From VRUE01 sp963697805 (GTDB lineage Bacteria; Actinomycetota; Thermoleophilia; Solirubrobacterales; 70-9): a stretch of DNA of 64,000 nucleotides. The DNA lies in the NCBI GenBank assembly GCA_963697805.1, contig CAVOPB010000005.1, forward strand, positions 248,001 to 312,000. Direction: 5' to 3'. Positions 49,897-57,303 of this stretch are shown here, piece after piece. Both the position numbers and the translations under genes were made by a program. The notes under the pieces are model-generated. The model made no database searches and had not been told where the DNA came from. It saw nothing but the letters and a program-made list of their open reading frames with translations. Each line of letters begins with the position of its first letter. Position 1 is the stretch's first letter.

Positions 49897-50688
49897 TCAG
49901 GCGGTGATGATGAGGTAGGAGTTGAACAGGCAGCGGGCTCCGCCGCCGCCGTAGTTGTTCGAGTCGCTGGCGACTTCGGCGCCCTTGACGAACCCGGTCA
50001 CTCCGACCTGGATGTTGGTCGTGCCGAGGATCAGGGTCGCGGCCGCCGCCAGGGCCTGGCCCGCGGTCGGGATCGCCACGCCCGACTGGCCGATGATCCG
50101 TTTGTTCTCCGGCGTGTTGGGGTTGAGGTAGCCGTTCGGGTTCCCGCCCGGGAAGTCGTAGGCGCCGCCGCCGAGCATCAGGGCACCGGCGGCGCTGGTG
50201 GCCGCATAGACCCGCGCCTGCAGCCCTCCGCCAGTGAAACATTTCCCGTAGACCGTGAACGGCCCGCGCTGGATCAGCGTGTAGGCGGGAGCGGCGCTTT
50301 CGAGCGAGCTCGTCGCATCGACCCGGACGGTGCCGCCGGGCTGCAGGGCATTGAGCTTGCCCTGCACGCCGGAGGACAGGTTGCCTTCGGCGACCGCTCC
50401 GGAGGCGAGCTTGCCGGTGGTGACCGCGCCGGCGAGGAGCTTGTTGGTGCCGACCGAGGAGTTGGCGAGGCGGGAGTCATCGACCGTGCCCGGTGCGATC
50501 TTCACCCGCTTGACCGCGTTCTTGGCGATGTCGGCGGTCTTGACGGCGTTGGGCGCGAGGTTTCGCGACTTGACGACGTTCTTGCCGAGCTGCGAGGCGG
50601 CGAACGCCGAGGCGCCGCCGAGGGCGAGGATGACGGCGACCGTCGCCATCACGTTGGCGTAGCTGAGGTGGGGACGAAGCCGGCGCAA
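49897..50688 (-). CDS. anchored stalk-repeat protein, third paralogue
   Basis: 263 aa. The N-terminus RRLRPHLSYANVMATVAVIL with ALGGASAFAASQLGKN is the same anchor as in the pair at 36425-37689. A longer stalk follows, of about nine units: KNVVKSRNLAPNAVKTADIA, KNAVKRVKIAPGTV, NSSVGTNKLLAGAVTTGKLA. The C-terminal domain of about 130 residues (QRGPFTVYGKCF to CLFNSYLIITA) has two cysteines and no resemblance to those of the other two. I chose the TTG at 50688 because it matches the paralogues' N-terminus and has a well-placed TACGTT; the annotated-style longer frame to 50877 runs through the preceding gene. Surface-exposed adhesin or spacer protein is a guess. Confidence 0.75.
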   Translation of the reverse strand: MRRLRPHLSYANVMATVAVILALGGASAFAASQLGKNVVKSRNLAPNAVKTADIAKNAVKRVKIAPGTVDDSRLANSSVGTNKLLAGAVTTGKLASGAVAEGNLSSGVQGKLNALQPGGTVRVDATSSLESAAPAYTLIQRGPFTVYGKCFTGGGLQARVYAATSAAGALMLGGGAYDFPGGNPNGYLNPNTPENKRIIGQSGVAIPTAGQALAAAATLILGTTNIQVGVTGFVKGAEVASDSNNYGGGGARCLFNSYLIITA

Positions 50689-50697
50689 ACCGCCAGC

Positions 50698-50703
50698 AAC
50701 GTA
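50698..50703 (-). promoter_or_regulatory. -10 element for the third stalk-protein gene
   Basis: TACGTT ends 9 nt before the TTG at 50688. Confidence 0.45.
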
Positions 50704-50731
50704 ACGGCGGCCTCGGACCCGACCCCCGGGT

Positions 50732-51715
50732 TCAGCCGGCGCAGACCCAGGCGCTGCCGCCGGAGTCGGCCCAGATTTCGGCGGCGATCCGATCCTGTTC
50801 TTCCTTCGGGGCGTCCTGAGGGGCCCCCTGGCCGCCGTAGAGCGCCCAGGTCGAGGGAAGGATCTGGTACGCGCCACCGGCGCCGCCGGAGGCGTTGACC
50901 GCCCCGTAATTGCCGCCGGACTCGCACATCACAATGTAGGTCGGGATCGAGTAGGGACCCCCGAGCCAGCGGCCGACGGTTTCTTCGGCTTCGGCCCGGC
51001 TGGCGGCTTCGGCGGCCTCGATCTCGTTCACCCACTGGCCGATGCTCGTCCTCAGCTCCGCCAACGAGGACTCGCGGGCCGCGTTCAGCGACGCGAGCCG
51101 CGACGACGCCGCCGCGGCCTGGCTGCGGACCGAGGCGACTTCGTCCCGGGCGGCGGCGAGCCGTTCGTTGTAGGCGACGACCCGCGCCTTCAGCGCCGCG
51201 ACCCGTTCCAGGCCCTGCTTGACGGCGTCGCGGACTTCCTCGACCCGTTCGGCCAGCTCGGTGTCGGAGGTCTGAATCCGGTCGAGGTACTCGGTGCGAG
51301 CCGCGAGTTCGTCGAAGTCCGAGGAGGCGAGGATCACGCTGGCGGTGTCGGGCGATCCGCTCATGTAGATGTCGACCAGGCGCTGCGCGAGGGCCCGCCG
51401 GGCCCGCCTCAGACGCCGGCGTTCGGCCTCCAGGTGCTGCCGGGTCCGGGCGACCTTCGCCGCCAGCCGGGCGGCACGTTCCTGCCCGGTCGCCAGCAGC
51501 GCGCTCAGCTTCGCCTCGCGGGCCGCGGCCGCATCGGCTCGCTGCTTGGCGACGGAGAGCTGTTCCTGGGTCGCGCGGATCTCCCCCGCGAGTTCCCCCG
51601 CCTCGGTCTGGGCCTGCGCGACGCGGTCACGAAGCGCGCCGAGGCCGGCCGCATGCGCCGTGGCGGCGGCGAGCATGGCCAATAGAAGCAGAGCAATTGC
51701 AGGGATTCGCCGCAC
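50732..51715 (-). CDS. secreted coiled-coil protein with an Rpf/transglycosylase-like domain
   Basis: 327 aa. A signal peptide (RRIPAIALLLLAMLAAATAHA) leads to a long coiled coil (about residues 24-235) of the PcsB/EnvC N-terminal type, with LVDIYMSGSPDTASVILASS and DFDELAARTEYLDRI as its hallmark. The C-terminal 75 residues are a lysozyme-like Rpf domain: YIVMCESGGNYGAVNASGG, with the catalytic Glu after Cys, AYQILPSTWALYGG and a final SGGSAWVCAG. Known Rpf domains cleave peptidoglycan and promote resuscitation. The coiled coil may control access to the wall during division, as in PcsB. The GTG at 51715 gives a cleaner signal peptide than TTG 51748 and is 10 nt after TACCCT. Confidence 0.85.
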   Translation of the reverse strand: MRRIPAIALLLLAMLAAATAHAAGLGALRDRVAQAQTEAGELAGEIRATQEQLSVAKQRADAAAAREAKLSALLATGQERAARLAAKVARTRQHLEAERRRLRRARRALAQRLVDIYMSGSPDTASVILASSDFDELAARTEYLDRIQTSDTELAERVEEVRDAVKQGLERVAALKARVVAYNERLAAARDEVASVRSQAAAASSRLASLNAARESSLAELRTSIGQWVNEIEAAEAASRAEAEETVGRWLGGPYSIPTYIVMCESGGNYGAVNASGGAGGAYQILPSTWALYGGQGAPQDAPKEEQDRIAAEIWADSGGSAWVCAG

Positions 51716-51725
51716 GCGACCGGCG

Positions 51726-51731
51726 AGGGTA
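51726..51731 (-). promoter_or_regulatory. -10 element for the Rpf-domain gene
   Basis: TACCCT ends 10 nt before the GTG at 51715. Confidence 0.45.
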
Positions 51732-51793
51732 ACGGAGACTGTGAGCAAACCCTCACAGGTCGACCATAAGCCGCAACGGATCTTGCGGGTCGG

Positions 51794-51949
51794 TCAGCCC
51801 TCGGGGACGTCTCTGGATGCGAGGTAGGCGGCCGCGGCACCGATCACGAGCGTGGCGACGCCGGCACCGATTCGGATCTGACGCGAGTAGTTGGCACGCA
51901 GGTAGAAAATGCCGGTTTTGACGACCAGACGGCCGATCAGCGCATACAT
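51794..51949 (-). CDS. 51-aa membrane protein downstream of argG
   Basis: Reads MYALIGRLVVKTGIFYLRAN, then YSRQIRIGAGVATLVIGAAA and AYLASRDVPEG. One clear hydrophobic helix lies in the second half, a weaker amphipathic one in the first. The ATG is 3 nt after the argG stop, and GGAGGCGG (51957-51964) inside the argG 3' end is a strong ribosome-binding site, one of the best in the window. That favours a real gene in the arg operon. Function unknown. Confidence 0.7.
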   Translation of the reverse strand: MYALIGRLVVKTGIFYLRANYSRQIRIGAGVATLVIGAAAAYLASRDVPEG

Positions 51950-51952
51950 CAA

Positions 51953-53209
51953 CTATCCGCCTCCCCTCTCTCGGATCCGGTGCGCCATCCGCGACTGCAG
52001 CGACCAGAGCTCGATGAACCCCGGTGAGGCCGCCTGCGAGAAGAGGCCGCCCGACTCGGCGAAGGAGGCGAGCTGGGCGTCGTAGACCGCGTTCGGAGAG
52101 GAGCGTGTGATGACCCGGGCGCTGCCCTTGTAGAGCTTGAGGCCGATCGAACCGGTCACCTGTGCGTTGGCGGCATCCATGAAGGCGTCTATGTCAGACC
52201 TTAGAGGCTCCCACCAGAGCCCGGCGTAGACCAGGTAGGCCCAGCGGCGGTCGAGGTCGGGCTTGAGCTGGTTCTGGTGGATCGTCCCGACCAGCTTCTC
52301 GAGCTCGGCGTGCGCAGTGAGGAGGATCGCCGCCGCCGGGACCTCGTAGATGTCGCGGACCTTGAGCCCGACGATCCGGTCCTCGATGTGATCGACGATC
52401 CCGATCCCGTGGCGGCAGCCGATCTGCGCCACCCGTTCGAGCAGCTCGACCAGGGCGAGCCGCTCGCCGTCGAGGCCGACCGGGACGCCGGCCTCGAACT
52501 CGACCGTGATCGTCTCCGCCTCATCCGGGGCATCCTCGGGGCGGGTGACGAGCTGGAAGACATCGTCCTCGGGCGGGTGGTCGAGGTCCTCGATCCAGCG
52601 GCCCTCCGAGGAGCGGCCCCAGAGGTTGTCGTCGATCGAGTAGGGCGCTGTCTCCGTCCCCCCCTTGACCGGGATTCCGTGCTCACGCGCGTAGGCGATC
52701 TCCTCCTCCCGGCCCATCTCCCAGGAGCGGACCGGGGCGATCGTCCGCAGCTCGGGGGCGAGGGTCGCGACCGTCGCCTCGATCCGGACCTGGTCGTTGC
52801 CCTTGCCGGTGCAGCCGTGGGCGATCGTGTCGCAGCCGGTCCGCCGCGCGTACTCGACCGCAAGCTCGGCTATCAGCGGCCTGCCGAGGGCGGTGAACAG
52901 CGGGTAGCCGAGGCCGTAGACCGCGTTGGCCTTGATCGCCGGGACGACGAAGTCGGAGGCGAACCGCTCGCGGGCATCGACGACGTGGCACTCGAGCGCG
53001 CCGAGGCGCTTCGCCTTGTCCTCGATCACCCCGTAGTCCTCGCCCGGCTGGCCGAGGTTGACGGTGAGGCAGACGACCTCCGCCTCGTAGTGCTCCTGGA
53101 TCCACTTCAGCATCACGCTCGTGTCGAGCCCCCCCGAGTAGAGGAGCAGGACGCGCTCGACCTCCGCTGGGTCGGCCTCGTACGTCGCTGTGCGGGGCGC
53201 GCCGCTCAA
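51953..53209 (-). CDS. argG: argininosuccinate synthase
   Basis: ATP-dependent enzyme of 418 aa that joins citrulline and aspartate, the seventh step of arginine synthesis. It shows the PP-loop LLLYSGGLDTSVMLKW, IKANAVYGLGYPLFTALGRP, AHGCTGKGNDQVR and RSWEMGREEEIAYARE, and the C-terminus is complete. The N-terminus has about 17 residues before the PP-loop strand. The start overlaps the stop of the upstream gene (ATGA). argF, argR and argH, often near argG in actinobacteria, are absent from the window. Confidence 0.96.
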   Translation of the reverse strand: MSGAPRTATYEADPAEVERVLLLYSGGLDTSVMLKWIQEHYEAEVVCLTVNLGQPGEDYGVIEDKAKRLGALECHVVDARERFASDFVVPAIKANAVYGLGYPLFTALGRPLIAELAVEYARRTGCDTIAHGCTGKGNDQVRIEATVATLAPELRTIAPVRSWEMGREEEIAYAREHGIPVKGGTETAPYSIDDNLWGRSSEGRWIEDLDHPPEDDVFQLVTRPEDAPDEAETITVEFEAGVPVGLDGERLALVELLERVAQIGCRHGIGIVDHIEDRIVGLKVRDIYEVPAAAILLTAHAELEKLVGTIHQNQLKPDLDRRWAYLVYAGLWWEPLRSDIDAFMDAANAQVTGSIGLKLYKGSARVITRSSPNAVYDAQLASFAESGGLFSQAASPGFIELWSLQSRMAHRIRERGGG

Positions 53210-53562
53210 GGCGCTTCGAGCCCGCCGCTTTCCCCTTCTTCGCCCGGTTCGGGCGTTTCCGTGGTCGGGGTCGTGGGCCCTTCTTCTTCGGTCGTCGGCT
53301 CCGTCGATTCGGTGGATTCCTCGGTCGTGCCGGTCGACTCCGTCGATTCGACCGAGATGCTGCTGGCTTCGGTCGGAGCCGAGGTCGTGTCGCTGCCGCT
53401 GTCGCCGCCGGCGATGACGATGACCGCGATCACGAGGCCGACGATCACCGCGATCAGCCCCGCGACGAGCAGCCGCACGTTGCCGTGCGGCCGGCCACCG
53501 TCGCCGTCGCCACCGTTGCGATCGGGCGGCTGCCCCATCACCCTGGTCGGGTCGTCGTGCAC
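53206..53562 (-). CDS. single-pass membrane protein with a Ser/Thr/Glu-rich outer region
   Basis: 118 aa. A polar N-terminus (about 28 residues) precedes one helix, VRLLVAGLIAVIVGLVIAVIVIAGG (29-53, given here as LLVAGLIAVIVGLVI plus AVIVIAGG). The remaining 65 residues are low complexity, almost all Ser, Thr, Glu, Pro and Gly (SVESTESTGTTEESTES), probably extended outside the membrane and perhaps glycosylated. Function unknown. It is coupled to argG by ATGA and lies between argD and argG, where many actinobacteria have argF and argR. Confidence 0.7.
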   Translation of the reverse strand: MHDDPTRVMGQPPDRNGGDGDGGRPHGNVRLLVAGLIAVIVGLVIAVIVIAGGDSGSDTTSAPTEASSISVESTESTGTTEESTESTEPTTEEEGPTTPTTETPEPGEEGESGGLEAP

Positions 53563-53574
53563 GACCCAGTCTTA

Positions 53575-54036
53575 TCAGTCTTCGAAGCCGAGGACAGCCT
53601 CGAGCAGAGGCCCCGGGTCCTCGATCCCGCAGCCGATCCGGAGGCGCTCCGCGATCTCCTCGCGGCTCGCCCCTGATACGGCCATCTGGGTGGCCAGCAG
53701 CCTCGCGCCGGCCTCTCCCTGCCCCCGCGATGTCGTCGCGTCCTCGGGCGCAGTCTGCTCGTCGGTCTGCACCGGCCGGAGCATCGGACGTTGCGGCGCC
53801 ACTCCGTGATCCGGCGGGTCGAGCTCATCGGCATGCAGTCGCAGTCTTTCGGCGACAAGTCGGTTGGCGCGCGCCTCGGCCTCCTCCAGGCGCTGGCGAG
53901 CCTGCCTTTCGGCGTCATCTATCACCGAGGCTGCGGCCTGCTCGGCGGCCTCGACGATCGTCGCCAGTCGCTGGGCGGCATCGCCGACGGCGCCGGAGCC
54001 GGCTTGAGTGGACTTGTCGTTCTTTCGCGCGCTCAT
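53575..54036 (-). CDS. coiled-coil protein in the arg cluster, unknown function
   Basis: 153 aa, soluble. Residues about 18-70 form an Ala/Glu/Arg coiled coil (IVEAAEQAAASVIDDAERQA, RQRLEEAEARANRLVAERL) like those of DivIVA-type or ATP synthase b-type proteins. A proline-containing linker leads to a C-terminal helical part: ARLLATQMAVSGASREEIAE and RLRIGCGIEDPGPLLEAVLG, which looks like a small helix-turn-helix or UBA-like bundle. The start overlaps the argD stop (ATGA). No family recognised. Confidence 0.7.
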   Translation of the reverse strand: MSARKNDKSTQAGSGAVGDAAQRLATIVEAAEQAAASVIDDAERQARQRLEEAEARANRLVAERLRLHADELDPPDHGVAPQRPMLRPVQTDEQTAPEDATTSRGQGEAGARLLATQMAVSGASREEIAERLRIGCGIEDPGPLLEAVLGFED

Positions 54037-55223
54037 TCTCTGTCGTAGGTTAGGAGCGATTCGCCAATCAGCTCGATCGCACGCTCGATCTGTTGCGGCT
54101 CCACAATCAACGGGGGCAATAGGCGCAGGCTTTCACTCTCAGGCGCATTGACCACGAGTCCGCGCTCGAGCAGGTCGGCGGTGATTGTCGCCGAGTCGAG
54201 GCCGTCCTCGAGCCCGACGCCGATCATCAGACCCCTGCCGCGCACCTCGCGCACGCCGTCGAGCGCGGCCAGCCCCTTGCGGAGCCGGCGGCCGCGATCG
54301 CGGACCGCTCGCAACAGCGTCGAGTCGTCGACGATGTCGAGCACGGCCAGCGCGGCGGCGGAGGCGACCGGACCGCCGGCGAAGGTCGAGCCGTGGTCGC
54401 CCGGCTCGAGCACCGAGCCGGCGTCGGGGTTGGTGATGCAGGCCCCGATCGGGAGGCCGCCGCCGAGCGCCTTGGCGCTGGTCATCACATCGGGGCGGAC
54501 GGGCGTCTGCTGGTAGGCCCAGAGCGATCCCGTCCGTCCTACCCCGGTCTGGATCTCGTCGAGGATCAGCAGCGCTCCGACGGCGTCGCACGCCTCGCGC
54601 GCGGCAAGAAGCGACTCCTCGCTCAGCGGATAGATGCCGGCCTCGCCCTGGATCGGCTCGATCAGGACCGCGGCGGTGCTCTCGTCGACGGCCGCCCGGA
54701 GCGCATCTGGGTCGTCGAACGGAACCGAGCTGAAGCCCTCGAGCATCGGGCCCAGCGCCGGATTCGCAGCCAGCCCGGGCGTCGCCGACAGCGAGCCATA
54801 GGTGCGGCCATGGAAGTCGCCCTTGAAGCTGACGATCGTCGGCGAGGAGACACCGCGGCCGTGGGCGTGCTTGCGGGCGATCTTGATCGCGCACTCATTG
54901 GCCTCGGTGCCGGAGTTCGAGAAGAAGACCCTGCCCCCCAGGCTCGACTCCGCGAGCCGCTCGGCGAGCCGCACCATCGGCTCGGTATAGAAGAGGTTCG
55001 AGGTGTGCATCAGCCGCCCGGCCTGCTCGCGGACGGCCTCGACCAGGTCGGGATGGCAGTGGCCGACCGAGCAGACCGAGATCCCGGCGAGGAAGTCGAG
55101 GTACTCCTTGCCGTCGGAGGTCCACAGCAGTGCGCCCTCGCCGCGGACGAACTCGACCCCGGCGCGGCGGTAGGTGCGCATCAGGTAGCGCTCCTCGAGC
55201 CCCTGCAGCTCGGTCAGATTCAT
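54033..55223 (-). CDS. argD: acetylornithine aminotransferase
   Basis: Class III PLP aminotransferase of 396 aa that forms N-acetylornithine. It shows YLDFLAGISVCSVGHCHP, FFSNSGTEANECAIKIARKH, FKGDFHGRTYGSLSATP, the cofactor Asp in LILDEIQTGVGRTG, the PLP lysine in TSAKALGGGLPIGA and STFAGGPVASAAAL. The neighbours argB, argJ and argC favour ArgD over other class III enzymes; it may also act in lysine synthesis as DapC. The junction to argB is filled by a dispersed repeat. Confidence 0.93.
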   Translation of the reverse strand: MNLTELQGLEERYLMRTYRRAGVEFVRGEGALLWTSDGKEYLDFLAGISVCSVGHCHPDLVEAVREQAGRLMHTSNLFYTEPMVRLAERLAESSLGGRVFFSNSGTEANECAIKIARKHAHGRGVSSPTIVSFKGDFHGRTYGSLSATPGLAANPALGPMLEGFSSVPFDDPDALRAAVDESTAAVLIEPIQGEAGIYPLSEESLLAAREACDAVGALLILDEIQTGVGRTGSLWAYQQTPVRPDVMTSAKALGGGLPIGACITNPDAGSVLEPGDHGSTFAGGPVASAAALAVLDIVDDSTLLRAVRDRGRRLRKGLAALDGVREVRGRGLMIGVGLEDGLDSATITADLLERGLVVNAPESESLRLLPPLIVEPQQIERAIELIGESLLTYDRE

Positions 55224-55230
55224 GACAAAT

Positions 55231-55292
55231 CCTCGCGCTTCGCTCGCGGCGCGAAGAGCCAGAGATGCACGCTTGCTCGCTCCGCGCTCATG
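55231..55292 (-). repeat. dispersed junction repeat, argB-argD copy
   Basis: Plus-strand reading: CCTCGCGCTTCGCTCGCGGC, GCGAAGAGCCAGAGATGCAC, GCTTGCTCGCTCCGCGCTCA. It occupies almost the whole space between the argB stop and the argD ATG; the argB stop codon lies inside its right end. Confidence 0.7.
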
Positions 55293-56127
55293 ACGTCACC
55301 ATGGTGCCGATCCCGGCGTCGGTGAAGAGCTCGAGCAGGAGACTGTGCGGCCGGCGGCCGTCGATGATGTGCGCCGACTGGACGCCGCCGCCGATCGCGT
55401 CGACGCAGGCGGCGAGCTTCGGCCGCATCCCACCGTCGATCCCGTCGAGCTTCTCCTCGACCTCGGCGACGGTCGCCCGCGATGTCAGCGAGGACTCGTC
55501 GTCGGGGTCGGCGAGCCAGCCGACGACATCGGTGAGGAAGATCGCCTTGTAGGCGCGGAGCGCGGCGGCCACCTTGCCGGCTGCCTCGTCGGCGTTGACG
55601 TTGTAGGCGTTGCCCTCGCGGTCGGAGGCCGAGGAGGCGACGACCGGGATGTAGTCGGCGGCGATGTGGTTGAGGACGTCGACGTCGACGCGGTCGATCG
55701 CGCCGACGAACCCGACCTGCTCGGCATTCGGGACCGGCGAGGCGCCGAACAGCGAGCCGTCCTGGCCGGAGAGCCCCACCGCGGGTTGGCCGTGACGGTT
55801 GATCCGCTGGACGATGTCGGAGTTGACCTTCCCGAGCAGCACCATCCGGGCCACCTCGACCGTCTCGGGGTCGGAGACGCGGAGCCCCTCGTGGAAGCGG
55901 ACCTCGAGCCCGAGCCGCTCCATGTACTCGGTGATCTCGGGGCCGCCGCCGTGGACGATCACCGGGTTGAGGCCGACGTACTTGAGGAGGACGACATCGG
56001 TGGCGAAGCCCTCGCGAAGCGCCTCGTCGCGCATCGCCGAGCCGCCGTACTTGATCACCACGGTGCGGCCGTGGAACTCCCTTATGTAGGGGAGCGCCTC
56101 GAGCAGTGTGTCGACGTTGGTGCTCAC
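55288..56127 (-). CDS. argB: acetylglutamate kinase
   Basis: Amino acid kinase of 279 aa that phosphorylates N-acetylglutamate, usually the arginine-inhibited step. It shows VVIKYGGSAMRDEALRE, VGLNPVIVHGGGPEITEYME, RVSDPETVEVARMVL, NVNADEAAGKVAAALRAYK and TDVVGWLADPDD. The N-terminal segment (MSTNVDTLLEALPYIREFHG) matches the extra helix of arginine-sensitive, hexameric forms, so feedback inhibition is likely. It lies 9 nt after argJ. Confidence 0.96.
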   Translation of the reverse strand: MSTNVDTLLEALPYIREFHGRTVVIKYGGSAMRDEALREGFATDVVLLKYVGLNPVIVHGGGPEITEYMERLGLEVRFHEGLRVSDPETVEVARMVLLGKVNSDIVQRINRHGQPAVGLSGQDGSLFGASPVPNAEQVGFVGAIDRVDVDVLNHIAADYIPVVASSASDREGNAYNVNADEAAGKVAAALRAYKAIFLTDVVGWLADPDDESSLTSRATVAEVEEKLDGIDGGMRPKLAACVDAIGGGVQSAHIIDGRRPHSLLLELFTDAGIGTMVTS

Positions 56128-56136
56128 CTTCTCCTC

Positions 56137-57303
56137 TCAGGTCGTGTACTCCGCGTTGATTCGAACGTACTCGTAGCCGAGGTCCGAGAACCAGACGTTG
56201 GCGGCGTGGTCGCCGCGTCCCAGCCGCAGCGAGACCTCGACCTCGGTTCCCTCCCCGGCGAACTCCGAAGCGTCGATGTGGTCGAGCCCGAGCTCATCGA
56301 CCTCCTCGCCGGCAAGCGCCATCCCCGCCGCCTGGGCGACCCGGCCCCAGTTCGGGTCGTGCCCGAACAGCGCCGTCTTCACCAGTGGCGAGTTGGCGAT
56401 CGCGCGGGCGGCCCGCTCCGCCTCCTCCTGGGTCGCCGCCTCGGTCACGCGGGCGCACCCGACCCGGGTCGCGCCCTCGCCGTCGGCGACGATCATCAGG
56501 GCGAGCTGGAGCAGCACCGCGTCCAGCAAGCCCTGGGGCAACGGCCGGCCGGACTCGCCGCTCGCCTGCAGCAGAACCAGGTCGTTGGTGCTCATCTGGC
56601 CGTCGACCGTTATCCGCTCGAAGGACGCGTCGACCGCCTCGCGCAGGGCCGCCTCGGCGCCATAGGGGCCGTCGAGGACGGCGTCGGTCTGGACGAAGCA
56701 GAGCATCGTCGCGAAGCCGGGCTGGATCATCCCGGCGCCCTTGGCCTGGGCCGAGAGGGTGACGCCATCGCAGCTGACACTGCAGCGCTTCGGGCCGGAG
56801 TCCGTGGTCATGATCGCCTCGGCGAACTCGGCGCCCCCGTCGGGACGGACCACGCCGGCGGCCCGACGGACGCCGTCGAGAACCCTGTCCATCGGCAGCG
56901 CCTCGCCGATTTTCCCGGTCGCTGCGATCGCGACCGCCGAGGGGTCGAGGTCGAGCTCCTCGGCGGCGGCCCGCTGGATCGCGACCGCGTCGCGCATCCC
57001 CTGCTCGCCGGTCGCGGCGTTGGCGTTGCCGGCCTTGACCGCGGCGGCGCGGATCGCGCCGAAGTCGACATTCTCGCGGCAGAGCCGGACCGGCGCCGCG
57101 GCGGCGGCGTTCCGGGTCAGCAGCAGGGCCGAGGAAACTCCCTCCGAGCCGGCGATCACCACCGCCGCGTCGGTGTTGCCGCTCTCCTTCAGCCCACAGG
57201 CGACGGCCCCCGCGGCGAAGCCCGGGGCGAGCTGAGCCGGGTCGTGCTCCTCGACGCCCTGCGGCGGGTCGACCCAGCGCGAGCCGAAGAACCCCGCGCT
57301 CAC
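56137..57303 (-). CDS. argJ: glutamate N-acetyltransferase/ornithine acetyltransferase
   Basis: 388 aa. It recycles the acetyl group from acetylornithine to glutamate and may also make acetylglutamate from acetyl-CoA. The precursor self-cleaves before the Thr of KGAGMIQPGFATMLCF, which is present, giving alpha and beta chains. Other motifs: GFAAGAVACGLKESGNTDAA, ATGKIGEALPMDRV, TTDSGPK, and the C-terminal FGHDPNWGRVAQAAGMA and RINAEYTT. The start GTG at 57303 overlaps the argC stop (GTGA); the in-frame extension to 57444 is argC sequence. Confidence 0.95.
   Translation of the reverse strand: MSAGFFGSRWVDPPQGVEEHDPAQLAPGFAAGAVACGLKESGNTDAAVVIAGSEGVSSALLLTRNAAAAAPVRLCRENVDFGAIRAAAVKAGNANAATGEQGMRDAVAIQRAAAEELDLDPSAVAIAATGKIGEALPMDRVLDGVRRAAGVVRPDGGAEFAEAIMTTDSGPKRCSVSCDGVTLSAQAKGAGMIQPGFATMLCFVQTDAVLDGPYGAEAALREAVDASFERITVDGQMSTNDLVLLQASGESGRPLPQGLLDAVLLQLALMIVADGEGATRVGCARVTEAATQEEAERAARAIANSPLVKTALFGHDPNWGRVAQAAGMALAGEEVDELGLDHIDASEFAGEGTEVEVSLRLGRGDHAANVWFSDLGYEYVRINAEYTT

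Noticed and set aside
46896..49907. 1003-codon open frame antisense to dnaE
   Set aside because: Arg/Gly/Asp/Val-rich translation with no family features; dnaE on the other strand is certain. Long antisense frames are expected at this GC content.
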